Positions 14,515 to 22,805 of a stretch of 29,161 nucleotides of DNA are shown one piece after another. Every line of letters starts with the position of its first letter. The first letter of the stretch is position 1. The notes under the pieces were generated by a model. It saw only the letters and a list, made by a program, of their open reading frames with translations, made no database searches and had not been told where the DNA came from. The translations under genes were made by a program, and so were the position numbers. Location: positions 1-29,161 of the forward strand of contig DATKDU010000456.1 of assembly GCA_035512595.1 (NCBI GenBank). Direction: 5' to 3'. This DNA is from DATKDU01 sp035512595. Lineage in GTDB: Bacteria; Planctomycetota; Planctomycetia; Pirellulales; Pirellulaceae.

Positions 14515-15933
14515 CTAATCCACCAGCGGGCCGATCGGCGGGCTTTGCTCCGCGAACTGATTGATGGCCCGCGGCACTCCGGAGTCGAGCCGCATTTTGC
14601 CGACGTCGAAGAGGACGTGCATGAGCGTGCCGAGCAAATGCCGCGGATGATACGGCTCGGTGGCGGGACGGGACGCCTGACGATCCGACTGGCCGATGAC
14701 CTGCCCCATCTTCAATCCGCCGCCGGCAATCAAGAGGGGCGTCAGCTCGCCGTAATGATCGCGGCCGCCGTTCTTGTTTAGCTTCGGCGTCCGCCCCATC
14801 TCGCCGGTGACGACGAGCAGCACCTTATCGCTCAGGCCGCGTTCGTCGAGATCTTCCAGAAAGGCGGCGACCGCGTGATCGACCTGGCGCGTCAGCGGCG
14901 TCATGTTGGCCATCCGCTTGGGGCTGTTGCCGTTGGCGTGCATGTCCCAGCCGCAATCGGAAACGGTCACGAAGCCGCAGCCGTGCTCCACCAGCCGCCG
15001 GGCCAGGAGCATCTGCCGCCCGAGTAGGTTGGTCGAGCGGGCCATGTCGTACCAGCGGTTGACATCGTGCATGTCGAACAGCCCTCTGGTGTCGTATTTT
15101 TCGATCGTCCGCGGATCTTCGTCCGCCAGGTTGAACGCCTTGGAAACGCCGCCGACGATCACGTCGAAGGCCTGCTGCTGGTACTTGTCCACGCCGCCCA
15201 GCGCCTCGCTCTGGTCGAGACGGCGGCGGACTGAATCCAGCTCGGCCAGCAGGCTGCGGCGGTCCCCCAGCCGCTGGGCCGGCAGCTTGATCTCCATATC
15301 CGCACGCAGCGAGCCGCCGCCGGACGGATTGAACGCCTCGCAGTTCGGTCCCAGGTCGCCCGGCGCGGTCAGCGTCGGCAGTGCGCCCGTTTCAAAGTTG
15401 CGCTTCAGGGTCAGCCCGTCTTGCACCGCCTCCGGCAGAACCAGCACGTTCCGTGGCATTCCGGTGGCCGGGTGGTTGGTGCCCGCGACGCGGGCGTAGA
15501 TTGCCCCGAGCGTCGCCTTCGTAGGATTGCGGGCGCTCATGACGTCCAAGTACTCGTGCCCGGAATTCTGCGAGCCGTAGGAGCGGACGATCGAGAAGCG
15601 GTCGGTCATTGCCGCCAGCCGCGTGAACGTCCCGCCGAAGGTGATGCCGGGGGTTCGCGTCTGCACCTCCCCCGTGATGCTGTGGATGTCGCTGGGGGCT
15701 GACATCTTGGGATCGAAGAACTCGATGTGCGACGGCCCGCCTTGGAGGAACAGGAACACGACCGCCTTGTCGCGGATGTAACTGCCGCCTGCAGTGGATC
15801 CAGCCAGCGCCTTGGCGGCCAGCAGCTCCGGCAAGGCCAGGCCGGCAAAGCCGAGCGCCCCGACTCGCAAGAACTCGCGGCGACGCCAGCCCGCGCAATC
15901 GCGTGCGGGACGCGGATCGAAGAGCGACAGCAT
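14515..15933 (-). CDS. DUF1501 protein with Tat signal
   Basis: The 472-residue protein starts with a twin-arginine signal, RRREFLRVGALGFAGLALP (about residues 17-35), so it is probably exported folded. The body matches DUF1501 (alkaline-phosphatase/sulfatase-like fold): AVVFLFLQGGPSHIEFFDPK, SYGSQNSGHEYLDVMSARNP, GCGFVTVSDCGWDMHANGNS, VTGEMGRTPKLNKNGGRDHY. Length is normal. GGAG lies 8 bases before the ATG. In planctomycetes these genes usually sit beside a DUF1549/DUF1553 cytochrome-like partner. No such partner is seen here; the neighbour is a PQQ-propeller gene. The reaction is unknown. Confidence 0.93.
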   Translation of the reverse strand: MLSLFDPRPARDCAGWRRREFLRVGALGFAGLALPELLAAKALAGSTAGGSYIRDKAVVFLFLQGGPSHIEFFDPKMSAPSDIHSITGEVQTRTPGITFGGTFTRLAAMTDRFSIVRSYGSQNSGHEYLDVMSARNPTKATLGAIYARVAGTNHPATGMPRNVLVLPEAVQDGLTLKRNFETGALPTLTAPGDLGPNCEAFNPSGGGSLRADMEIKLPAQRLGDRRSLLAELDSVRRRLDQSEALGGVDKYQQQAFDVIVGGVSKAFNLADEDPRTIEKYDTRGLFDMHDVNRWYDMARSTNLLGRQMLLARRLVEHGCGFVTVSDCGWDMHANGNSPKRMANMTPLTRQVDHAVAAFLEDLDERGLSDKVLLVVTGEMGRTPKLNKNGGRDHYGELTPLLIAGGGLKMGQVIGQSDRQASRPATEPYHPRHLLGTLMHVLFDVGKMRLDSGVPRAINQFAEQSPPIGPLVD

Positions 15934-16055
15934 GGGAAATCTCCAGCGGCTGCGGATCGTGGGCAGTCAGTGAGCTATGGCGAGGATGCTCCACCGGTTA
16001 GGGGCTTCCCGTAAGCATATCAAATAATGGTTTACGCGGAGCGTGCCGGCTACGG

Positions 16056-17012
16056 TTACGGCAGATCGCCGATGACTTCGTTGGCGTGGCGGGTGACCAG
16101 GCGGCCCACCAGTCGCATGGGGGTGGTTTGGGGAAGGAGCCGCACCGACGCGTCCCCCATGATGACGTGGGCGCCTTGCGGGTGGAACGCATAGATCTCG
16201 TTGGCGTTGGTGCAATTGAGCGGGCAGGGGCCGGTCGAGGTGATCCCGTCGTTGGTGAAGCCGTGGATGATGTACTCGTTCTCGCGGTCGGCCCAGCCGG
16301 CCCCGCTGACCGTGCCGGCAACCTTGATGCGGCCGGTGCGGTACCGCTGCGGCCGGCCGGCGCATTCCGCCACCCAGAACGTGTTCGTCAGGCCATCGGT
16401 ACACTCGGCAAAGGTGTTGAGTTCATTGACCCGCATCATTCCCTGGCGGCGGCTGTTCGTCTGCGAGTCGATCAATCCCAGGGCGAACAGAGGTCCGCCG
16501 TCAATGCCGTTGCAGACGGCGTAATCGGTGGCGGCGGCTCGGACCTGGCCGTATCTGGTGACGGTGAACGTTCGCCAGCGGCGTCCTTCCGGGGAAGAGG
16601 GGCAGAGGAACGTAGGGATGAGGACTTCCCGTGCTTCTCGGTTGTCGGCGTGCCGCCAGTCGCGCCCCAGGTTGTACTTGTTCCAAAGCTGTTCTTGCTC
16701 CATGTAGGGCATGAGGAAGATGGCCCAGCCGTGCTCGGCCCCCTGTGCGGCACTGTAACGCACGTAGGCGTCGTTCATGGTCGCCGAATCGAGCGCACCC
16801 GGCGGTAAATGACGCCATGTGTCGTGGTGCAGGTGCAGGGCGGTGCCGATTTGCCGCAGGTTGTTGGCGCAGGAGGTGCGGCGAGCCGACTCGCGGGCGA
16901 ACTGCACGGCGGGGAGCAGGAGCGCCACCAGAATGCCGATGATGGCGATGACGACCAGGAGTTCCACCAGGGTGAAGGCTCGGCGGGACGAACGTGCGGG
17001 CGTGGCTGTCAT
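16056..17012 (-). CDS. DUF1559 protein with prepilin-type N-terminus
   Basis: The 318-residue protein has a type IV prepilin-like leader, RRAFTLVELLVVIAIIGILV (about residues 10-29), followed by LLLPAVQFARESARR, the planctomycete DUF1559 signature. The C-terminus has FHPQGAHVIMGDASVRLLPQ, the conserved H-x-G...GDGSV-like block. The residue before FTLVE is Ala rather than the usual Gly, which may affect processing by prepilin peptidase. The protein probably forms part of a pseudopilus or surface layer; the exact role is not known. It is 49 bases downstream of a lipoprotein gene on the same strand, an association common in the phylum. Confidence 0.94.
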   Translation of the reverse strand: MTATPARSSRRAFTLVELLVVIAIIGILVALLLPAVQFARESARRTSCANNLRQIGTALHLHHDTWRHLPPGALDSATMNDAYVRYSAAQGAEHGWAIFLMPYMEQEQLWNKYNLGRDWRHADNREAREVLIPTFLCPSSPEGRRWRTFTVTRYGQVRAAATDYAVCNGIDGGPLFALGLIDSQTNSRRQGMMRVNELNTFAECTDGLTNTFWVAECAGRPQRYRTGRIKVAGTVSGAGWADRENEYIIHGFTNDGITSTGPCPLNCTNANEIYAFHPQGAHVIMGDASVRLLPQTTPMRLVGRLVTRHANEVIGDLP

Positions 17013-17061
17013 AGGAAGGGATCCGGATGAAAGGACTAGCGGACGCGGCGTGCGACGGAGG

Positions 17062-17511
17062 TCATTTCAGCTCGTAGCGCCCCAGTTCGGTTGGCTTGGC
17101 TTCGACCTTGGCTTTCAGCGGCGACGATTCGCAAGTGGCATAGCGCCCGCGAAGGCGATCGACGGTTTCGGCTTCTTCGCTGTGCTCCGCGCCGGGTAAA
17201 ATCGCGGGCCAGGTCACGAGCACCGTGTAATCCCCCGCCGGGCAGCCATCGGCCTGCTCGTAGGTTTCGACGACGAACTTTCCCGCATCATCCACGACCG
17301 CGCGCGGATAACCCGCCGGCCATCGCTGGGTCGATTCGCCTCCCTCCGGCCGGAAGGCGAGCCGCGCTCCGACCGCCGGTTGCCCGTCGATGAACAACTC
17401 GCCAGTCGTCCGAAAGAGCTGCGTCTCGCCGGAACGTTGGCAAGACGAAAGCGCCGTCACGGACGCCAGCAAACAGCAGATGGAACAGGTACGGGCCGCA
17501 CTCAGCCGCAT
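17062..17511 (-). CDS. Lipoprotein with carboxypeptidase-regulatory-like fold
   Basis: The 149-residue protein has a signal peptide ending in a lipobox (TALSSC, Cys about residue 24). The mature part is a beta-rich domain with TTGELFIDGQPAVGARLAFRP, VVDDAGKFVVETYE and CPAGDYTVLVTWP. This is the pattern of the small transthyretin-like/carboxypeptidase-regulatory lipoproteins found beside DUF1559 genes in planctomycetes. Here it is upstream of its DUF1559 neighbour, with a 49-base gap suggesting one transcript. It probably sits lipid-anchored in the envelope; the binding partner is unknown. No strong ribosome site precedes the ATG. Confidence 0.83.
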   Translation of the reverse strand: MRLSAARTCSICCLLASVTALSSCQRSGETQLFRTTGELFIDGQPAVGARLAFRPEGGESTQRWPAGYPRAVVDDAGKFVVETYEQADGCPAGDYTVLVTWPAILPGAEHSEEAETVDRLRGRYATCESSPLKAKVEAKPTELGRYELK

Positions 17512-17779
17512 AGACCAACCCCGTGTACGACCGACCGATGGAACGCCTCCAGCCGCGACGGTTCGATCGGACCGTTCAAGCCGGAAGGAAAGACGGCATT
17601 AAGATAGCAGCTTGTGGGGAGGCGATCCAAGGGTTTTTTGGGGAATTATCGAAGAATCGTTGGCCGTGGGAAATCGTCCGAAAAGTCGCTAGGATCAGCC
17701 CTGCCAAATCGATCGATCTAGGAATGCCGGCTCCTGCGGGCAACGATCGTGTGAAAATGGCCCCTGTGGAGGCGCAGAA

Positions 17780-19210
17780 ATGCAGCATCGTCGGAGCTAT
17801 CGGAGCTATGCGTCCGCGTTCCTGGCAGTCGTCGCGGCAATTGGCTGTTACACCCCGGCCGTGGCTGAGGATCGCCGACCCAACGTCGTCGTCCTCGTTG
17901 CCGACGATCTGCGTGCCGATTCGATCGGCGCGTACGGCAGCAAACAGTGCCGCACGCCGAACCTTGACCAGTTGGCGGCAGAGGGGCTCGTTTTCACGCG
18001 GGCCGTCTGCCCGTTTCCGCTGTGCGTTCCCAGCCGGGCGGAGATCCTCACCGGCTGCTCGAGCCTGCGAATCCCGGCACTGGCCACCGGCAAGCTCGAC
18101 CCGGCACTCGTCACCTGGCCGGGGGCGATGAAAAGTGGCGGGTACAAAACCTGTTACGTCGGCAAATGGCACACTGGCGGCCGGCCGCCGCAACATGGCT
18201 ACGACGAAACGCGCGGCCTGTATGCGGGCGGCGGCGGGCACCTTTGGAAAGAGCAGACCGATCACAACGGTCGCCCAGTCACCGGCTACCGCGGCTGGGT
18301 CTTTCAATCCCAGGATGGCAAGACGATCGAGCCCGAGCACGGCATCGGCCTGACGCCGGATATCAGCCGCCGGTTTGCCGACGCGGCCATCAGCCTGATT
18401 CGCGAGCCGGCCGGCAAGCCGTTCTTCCTGGACGTCAACTTCACCGCCCCGCACGATCCGCTCTTCATGCCGCCGGGATACGAGAAAAAGTACGACCCGC
18501 GGCAGATCGCGCTGCCAAAGAACTTCGCGGCCGAGCATCCGTTCGATCACGGCAACCTGAAAGGGCGCGACGAGCTGCTCTTGCCGTTTCCGCGAACGAA
18601 GACCGACGTGCAAGACGAGTTGGCGGTTTACTATGCCGTCGTCGAGCACCTCGATGAGCAGATCGGCCGCGTGATCGCTTCGCTGAAGGAGAGCGGCCAG
18701 TGGGAAAACACGATCCTCATCTTCACCGCCGACCACGGCCTGGCGATCGGCAGCCACGGCCTCCGCGGCAAGCAAAACATGTACGAGCACACGACCTGTG
18801 TGCCGCTGATCGTCTGCGGCCCGGGGATTCCGGCCGGCAAACGGCTGGCCGCGCCGATCTATTTGCGCGACCTTTATCCCACCGTTTGCGACCTGGCCGG
18901 AGTGCCCATTCCCCGTTCGGTCGAGGCCAAGAGCCAGGCCGCCGTGATTCGCGGCACTGCCGAGCGCGTTCACGACGAGGTTTACACGTATTTCACGAAG
19001 TTTCAGCGGGCGGTCCGCACCGACCGCTGGAAGCTGAATCACTACCCGCACCTGAAGCGCGATCAGCTTTTCGATCTGGTTGCCGATCCGGATGAGCTGA
19101 GCGACCTGTCGGCCGATCCCCAGCACGCCGCTGTGCTCGCCGAGTTGCGGCAGAAGCTCGCTGGATGGCGGAGGAGCGTGAGCGATCCGGCGTTGGAACA
19201 ATCGCCCTGA
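17780..19210 (+). CDS. Type I (formylglycine) sulfatase, exported
   Basis: The 476-residue enzyme hydrolyses sulfate esters, probably of polysaccharides. A signal peptide spans about residues 1-29 (SAFLAVVAAIGCYTPAVAE). The sulfatase motif is complete: Cys82 in LCVPSRAEILTG is the residue converted to formylglycine, PSR follows, and metal ligands Asp42-Asp43 lie in LVADDLRADSIGAYG and in TADHGLAIGSHGLRGKQNMY. The second signature GGYKTCYVGKWH is also present. GGAGG (17768-17772) lies 7 bases before the ATG. The sequence resembles the iduronate-2-sulfatase-like branch common in planctomycetes, but the substrate cannot be told from sequence alone. No formylglycine-generating enzyme or glycoside hydrolase is adjacent. 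Confidence 0.95.
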   Translation: MQHRRSYRSYASAFLAVVAAIGCYTPAVAEDRRPNVVVLVADDLRADSIGAYGSKQCRTPNLDQLAAEGLVFTRAVCPFPLCVPSRAEILTGCSSLRIPALATGKLDPALVTWPGAMKSGGYKTCYVGKWHTGGRPPQHGYDETRGLYAGGGGHLWKEQTDHNGRPVTGYRGWVFQSQDGKTIEPEHGIGLTPDISRRFADAAISLIREPAGKPFFLDVNFTAPHDPLFMPPGYEKKYDPRQIALPKNFAAEHPFDHGNLKGRDELLLPFPRTKTDVQDELAVYYAVVEHLDEQIGRVIASLKESGQWENTILIFTADHGLAIGSHGLRGKQNMYEHTTCVPLIVCGPGIPAGKRLAAPIYLRDLYPTVCDLAGVPIPRSVEAKSQAAVIRGTAERVHDEVYTYFTKFQRAVRTDRWKLNHYPHLKRDQLFDLVADPDELSDLSADPQHAAVLAELRQKLAGWRRSVSDPALEQSP

Positions 19211-19239
19211 TCGGAGACGCTCGTTTAGCGGCAGAACCG

Positions 19240-19656
19240 CTACGAAGCCTTCGCGGAATTGCGGTTGCCCACAACCAGCCCTGCCACCCGCGTATACCAC
19301 TTACCGCGCTCATACACCCAGCGCTCGCGAAAGAGGTGATACTCTTGGCGCGAATCTTTCCAAACGACATAGGCGTGTGCAAAAGGACGCGAATCTGGGG
19401 CAGCTCGGGACACATCCATGTGCAAGTTGATGTCCACGAATCGCATGTCGATCGATCCATAGGCATCCTGGAAACGCCGCAGCGAATCGACGTAGGCGCG
19501 TTCCTCGACCCTTCCGGCGCTGCTCAGCCGCGGGTCCACAAGTGCGTAGCACGACTCCCATCGTGCGGCATTGAAGTGCGAATAAAACTGCCGCAACCGT
19601 CGCCGAAGCGCGCTCCGAGCCGTTTGTTCGCTTCGCTTGCGCTTTGTTTTGCCCAT
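19240..19656 (-). CDS. Basic protein with possible NTF2-like domain
   Basis: The 138-residue protein starts with a very basic segment, MGKTKRKRSEQTARSALRRR. It continues with a helix-rich then strand-rich part (FYSHFNAARWESCYALVDPR, SIDMRFVDINLHMDVS, AHAYVVWKDSRQEYHLFRER, WVYERGKWYTRVAGLV) that could be an NTF2/SnoaL-like fold. I do not recognise a named family. The start at 19656 is chosen because GGAGAGG lies about 8 bases upstream and an upstream in-frame ATG (19770) would overlap the preceding gene heavily. It begins only 2 bases after the stop of the acidic gene at 19659-19913, so the two form an operon. Confidence 0.66.
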   Translation of the reverse strand: MGKTKRKRSEQTARSALRRRLRQFYSHFNAARWESCYALVDPRLSSAGRVEERAYVDSLRRFQDAYGSIDMRFVDINLHMDVSRAAPDSRPFAHAYVVWKDSRQEYHLFRERWVYERGKWYTRVAGLVVGNRNSAKAS

Positions 19657-19658
19657 CT

Positions 19659-19913
19659 TCAAACCTCTCCAGACGACGGATGCGGATTGAACCACTTTCC
19701 AGATTGTGGATCTTTGTCCGCGCTGATTTTCAGGTTCGTACAAACGGGCTGATGGTACACGAAATACCATCTCACCCAGCCCGGCCTTGCATCAGGCGGG
19801 GTCTTCGTTATGCCATTTTCCTCCTCGCTGACCAAATCCCACTCCCAAGCGGCGTCCTCTTCAGGCAGTCCTTCCCAGGGCTCGTCCCATAGCTCGTGAG
19901 GCCCGAAGTCCAA
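19659..19913 (-). CDS. Small acidic Trp-rich protein with TTG start
   Basis: The 84-residue frame starts at TTG (19913-19911), with AGGAGA about 9 bases upstream, one of the clearest ribosome sites in the window. No ATG exists in the frame. The first third is strongly acidic and rich in Trp (FGPHELWDEPWEGLPEEDAA), and the rest has GWVRWYFVYHQPVCTNLKIS. It matches no family I know. It ends 2 bases before a basic protein, and its last codons hold that gene's ribosome site. The pairing of an acidic upstream protein with a basic downstream one suggests that the products may bind each other, which is inference. Confidence 0.55.
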   Translation of the reverse strand: MDFGPHELWDEPWEGLPEEDAAWEWDLVSEEENGITKTPPDARPGWVRWYFVYHQPVCTNLKISADKDPQSGKWFNPHPSSGEV

Positions 19914-19950
19914 AGTGACGATTCTCCTGTCGTTATCTTACCACGTGCCG

Positions 19951-22629
19951 CTACGGCCGATTGGCAATTTCCGCCACCACCGGCACAATCAGTCGGGCCA
20001 TTTCCTCGTGCCCCCGCGGATTGGGATGGCACTGATCGGTCGTCCATGCACCCAGGTCCTGACCCTCCTTTTCCTGCTGCGACCAATGGGCGTAGTGATC
20101 GACCAGCGGCACGCGGAGTTCCTTCGCCACCTCGCGGCACTCCTTCATGTACTTCTCCAGCCGCAGGTTGGGGTGCTCGCCTGCGCCGTTGGCCTTGGCG
20201 GCCGCTCCCCACCGCGGCTCGGTCATGAGCACGGGCTGAATGCCGGCCCGGCGGAGCCGCTCGACGAGTTGCACCAGGTTGTCGCGGTACTGGTGGGCCG
20301 TGATTCGCGAGACGCTTGTGCCCTGATCGACATAGCTGTCGTTGGTGCCGTACATGATCGTCGCCACGCGCGGCTTCTTGGCGATGACGTCTTTTTCCAG
20401 CCGCAATAGGGCTTGATCGGTCCGCTCGCCGCCAATGCCGACGTTGGTTACTTCGGCGGCCAGCCCTTCTTTCCGCAGTCCCGCCTGCACGAGGGCTGCG
20501 AAGGTCTCCTCGGCAGTCACGCCGCTGCGGACTCCTTTGGTGATCGAGTCGCCGAGCGTGATAACTTTTACCGGCGCCGTGACGTCGTGAGCGGCAAACC
20601 AGGCCAGCGTGCGCTTCAGCACATCCACCTGGTGCTTGGGCTGGCGAATGCCGTGCCCTTCATCCGGGTAGATGACCATCTGCGTCGGCACGCCGCGAAC
20701 CAAGAGCGCCTGGTGAAACATCTTCCCCATGGGAAGCGGGCAGCGGCGGTCGTCCCGCGAATGCAGGATCAGCGTCGGCGTGCGGATCTTGTCCGCGTGG
20801 GCAAACGGACTGTGCTTGCGCATTTTGTCGGCGACTTCCCACGGCAGTCCGGATAGCTCGTGCTGCGTCCAGCTTTGGATGTCCGACAGCCCCCACATGA
20901 CGTTCATCTCGGTCACCGCGTTCTGGGCAACCGCAGCGCGGAACTGCGTCGTGTGCCCCACCAGCCACGTCGTCATGAATCCGCCGTAGCTGACGCCGTA
21001 GACAAACTGACGCTGCGCGTCGATCAGCTTCTCCTTCGCCAGCGCGTCGATGCCCGCGAGGATGTCGCGCATATCGCCGCCGCCGAGATCATTCCGATCG
21101 GCATCGAGGAATCTTTTGCCGTAGCCGGCCGAGCCGCGGAAGTTGGGCTGAAAGACGGCATATCCGGCGTGGGCCAGTACGTGGGCGGTGGCGTTGAAAC
21201 CCTTGGCGGAGCGGCTGTGCGGCCCGCCGTGCGGATAGAGGACCAGCGGGTACGGCGCCTGGGCGACTTCCGCCGGCGGCAGCGTCAGCACCCCTTCCAA
21301 TTCGAAGCCCTCGTTCTGCCACTTCACCACTCGGTCTTCCGCCTGGAGCCGCTCTTCAAGGATCTTGTTGGCCGGCGGCGAAAGCCGGTGCTGGAGAGCC
21401 AGTTGGCGCAGGACTGGCGACAGGCGGGCTGTGTTCGCCTTGGCCTCGATGATGACCTCGCTCCCTTGGCCGGTGGCCACTTCGACGCGATAGATTTTGT
21501 TCTCGAGCCCCGCGTAGGACGTGTAAACGATGGCTCCTTCCCCCTCCCAGCACGCGTCCGGCAGAGGAAACGACGGGATAGGATGCGGCGGTGCCCCGCT
21601 GCTTTTCGAGTGATGATCGAAGAGGATTTTCGATTGCGGCTGTTGGCCCGGATCGCCATCGAGCGGCACGACCAGCAGATTGTAGATGTCGGCATGCGGC
21701 CCCTTGCGCGGCGAGCTGAGGCAGACGAGCCGGCTGCCGTCGGGTGCGATACGCGGTGAGACCTCCGGGCCGGGTCCGAACGTCAGCCGCCGCTGCGAGC
21801 CCGTGTCAACGTCGATGGCCCACAGGTCGTAGTTTTTGTTGATGCTGTAGCGGACCGCCTCGGTGTCGCTCGACTTGTTGGCGTGGACGATGAGCGTCTT
21901 GCCATCGGGGGTCCACTGCGGATCGCCATACCAGACGTCGTCGTTCGTCAGCCGGCGGATGCTGTTCGCAGCAAACTTGTCCGGCGATTCTGCCAGCTCC
22001 GCGATCCACACCTGCGCCGTCCCGTAACCCGTGTAGCCTTCTCCCTGATCCGGCCGCACGATGAACACGTCGGTCTCGCGCTCTTCGTCCGTCCGCGGAT
22101 CGACGCCGTCGTCGGCAATGAACGCCAGATGCTTTCCGTCGGGAGAAAAAGCGACGCGGCCGTAGAACGAATCGTTGAAGACGCGGCCGTATGGTTTGTC
22201 GGGTCCGGCCAGCGGCACCGTTTGCTTGCCGTCGGGCGACACGAGCCAGATGTCGGTGGCGGCATCGGAGTAGGGCGGCACCGGCGGCGTTTGCTCCCAC
22301 CCTTCCGGCCGCGGTCGCGTCGAGCGAATCGCCAGCCACTTGGCGGCGGGCTGAAAGCTGACGCTCCGCGCATCGGGCTCGCCCGCCTCGAGGGCCCGGC
22401 AGCCGGCGGCATCTCCCCACCAGAGGGCCAGCCGCTCCTGCCTGGTGGCCGGATCGATCCAGCGGCGAATGATGGCTGCCGCTTCGATCTGCGGTGCAGC
22501 GACCACCGACTGCGGCCCCTCCAGCCGGTAGAGATCGTCGGGGGTCAGCTTCCCAAGCGGATCGGCCCCCCAGCTTGCGTAGGACAAGAGAGCGATGAAG
22601 AGGGGGGTCAGGAGGGAACGATGTCGCAT
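19951..22629 (-). CDS. S9 family peptidase fused to an SGNH/GDSL hydrolase
   Basis: The 892-residue protein is counted from Met at 22629, which begins a signal peptide (MRHRSLLTPLFIALLSYASWG). Residues about 25-440 form a TolB/DPP-like propeller (YGRVAFSPDGKHLAFIADDG, GDPQWTPDGKTLIVHANKSS). Residues about 440-685 are a prolyl-oligopeptidase catalytic domain with Ser547 in GVSYGGF, Asp627 in HSRDDRRCP and His659 in DEGHG. From about 688 a complete SGNH hydrolase follows: GDSIT (Ser695), GIGGERT, GTND (Asn763) and DQCHPNPRGH (Asp865, His868). Both active sites look intact. The join (AAHDVTAPVKVITLGDS) is short and in frame. The S9 part is probably an aminopeptidase; the SGNH part probably removes acyl or acetyl esters. 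It is divergent from the gene at 22806. Confidence 0.92.
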   Translation of the reverse strand: MRHRSLLTPLFIALLSYASWGADPLGKLTPDDLYRLEGPQSVVAAPQIEAAAIIRRWIDPATRQERLALWWGDAAGCRALEAGEPDARSVSFQPAAKWLAIRSTRPRPEGWEQTPPVPPYSDAATDIWLVSPDGKQTVPLAGPDKPYGRVFNDSFYGRVAFSPDGKHLAFIADDGVDPRTDEERETDVFIVRPDQGEGYTGYGTAQVWIAELAESPDKFAANSIRRLTNDDVWYGDPQWTPDGKTLIVHANKSSDTEAVRYSINKNYDLWAIDVDTGSQRRLTFGPGPEVSPRIAPDGSRLVCLSSPRKGPHADIYNLLVVPLDGDPGQQPQSKILFDHHSKSSGAPPHPIPSFPLPDACWEGEGAIVYTSYAGLENKIYRVEVATGQGSEVIIEAKANTARLSPVLRQLALQHRLSPPANKILEERLQAEDRVVKWQNEGFELEGVLTLPPAEVAQAPYPLVLYPHGGPHSRSAKGFNATAHVLAHAGYAVFQPNFRGSAGYGKRFLDADRNDLGGGDMRDILAGIDALAKEKLIDAQRQFVYGVSYGGFMTTWLVGHTTQFRAAVAQNAVTEMNVMWGLSDIQSWTQHELSGLPWEVADKMRKHSPFAHADKIRTPTLILHSRDDRRCPLPMGKMFHQALLVRGVPTQMVIYPDEGHGIRQPKHQVDVLKRTLAWFAAHDVTAPVKVITLGDSITKGVRSGVTAEETFAALVQAGLRKEGLAAEVTNVGIGGERTDQALLRLEKDVIAKKPRVATIMYGTNDSYVDQGTSVSRITAHQYRDNLVQLVERLRRAGIQPVLMTEPRWGAAAKANGAGEHPNLRLEKYMKECREVAKELRVPLVDHYAHWSQQEKEGQDLGAWTTDQCHPNPRGHEEMARLIVPVVAEIANRP

Positions 22630-22805
22630 GGCAAATGTTCCGCAGGAGCAAAGGCAGTGGGTGGCAATGGGAAATAATGTCGCACGCTGGCCGCCACGGC
22701 ACAACTCGACGCGCGACGTTCCGGATTCGATTCCGCGCTTGCTGACTGCTGCCAGCCGTCATAGAGTAGCAGTGGACTCTGCCCGCCCTCAGACCCACCG
22801 GTGCC

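Noticed and set aside
17576..19300. 574-residue minus-strand frame over the sulfatase
   Set aside because: Antisense of a gene with clear sulfatase motifs; no fold signal of its own.
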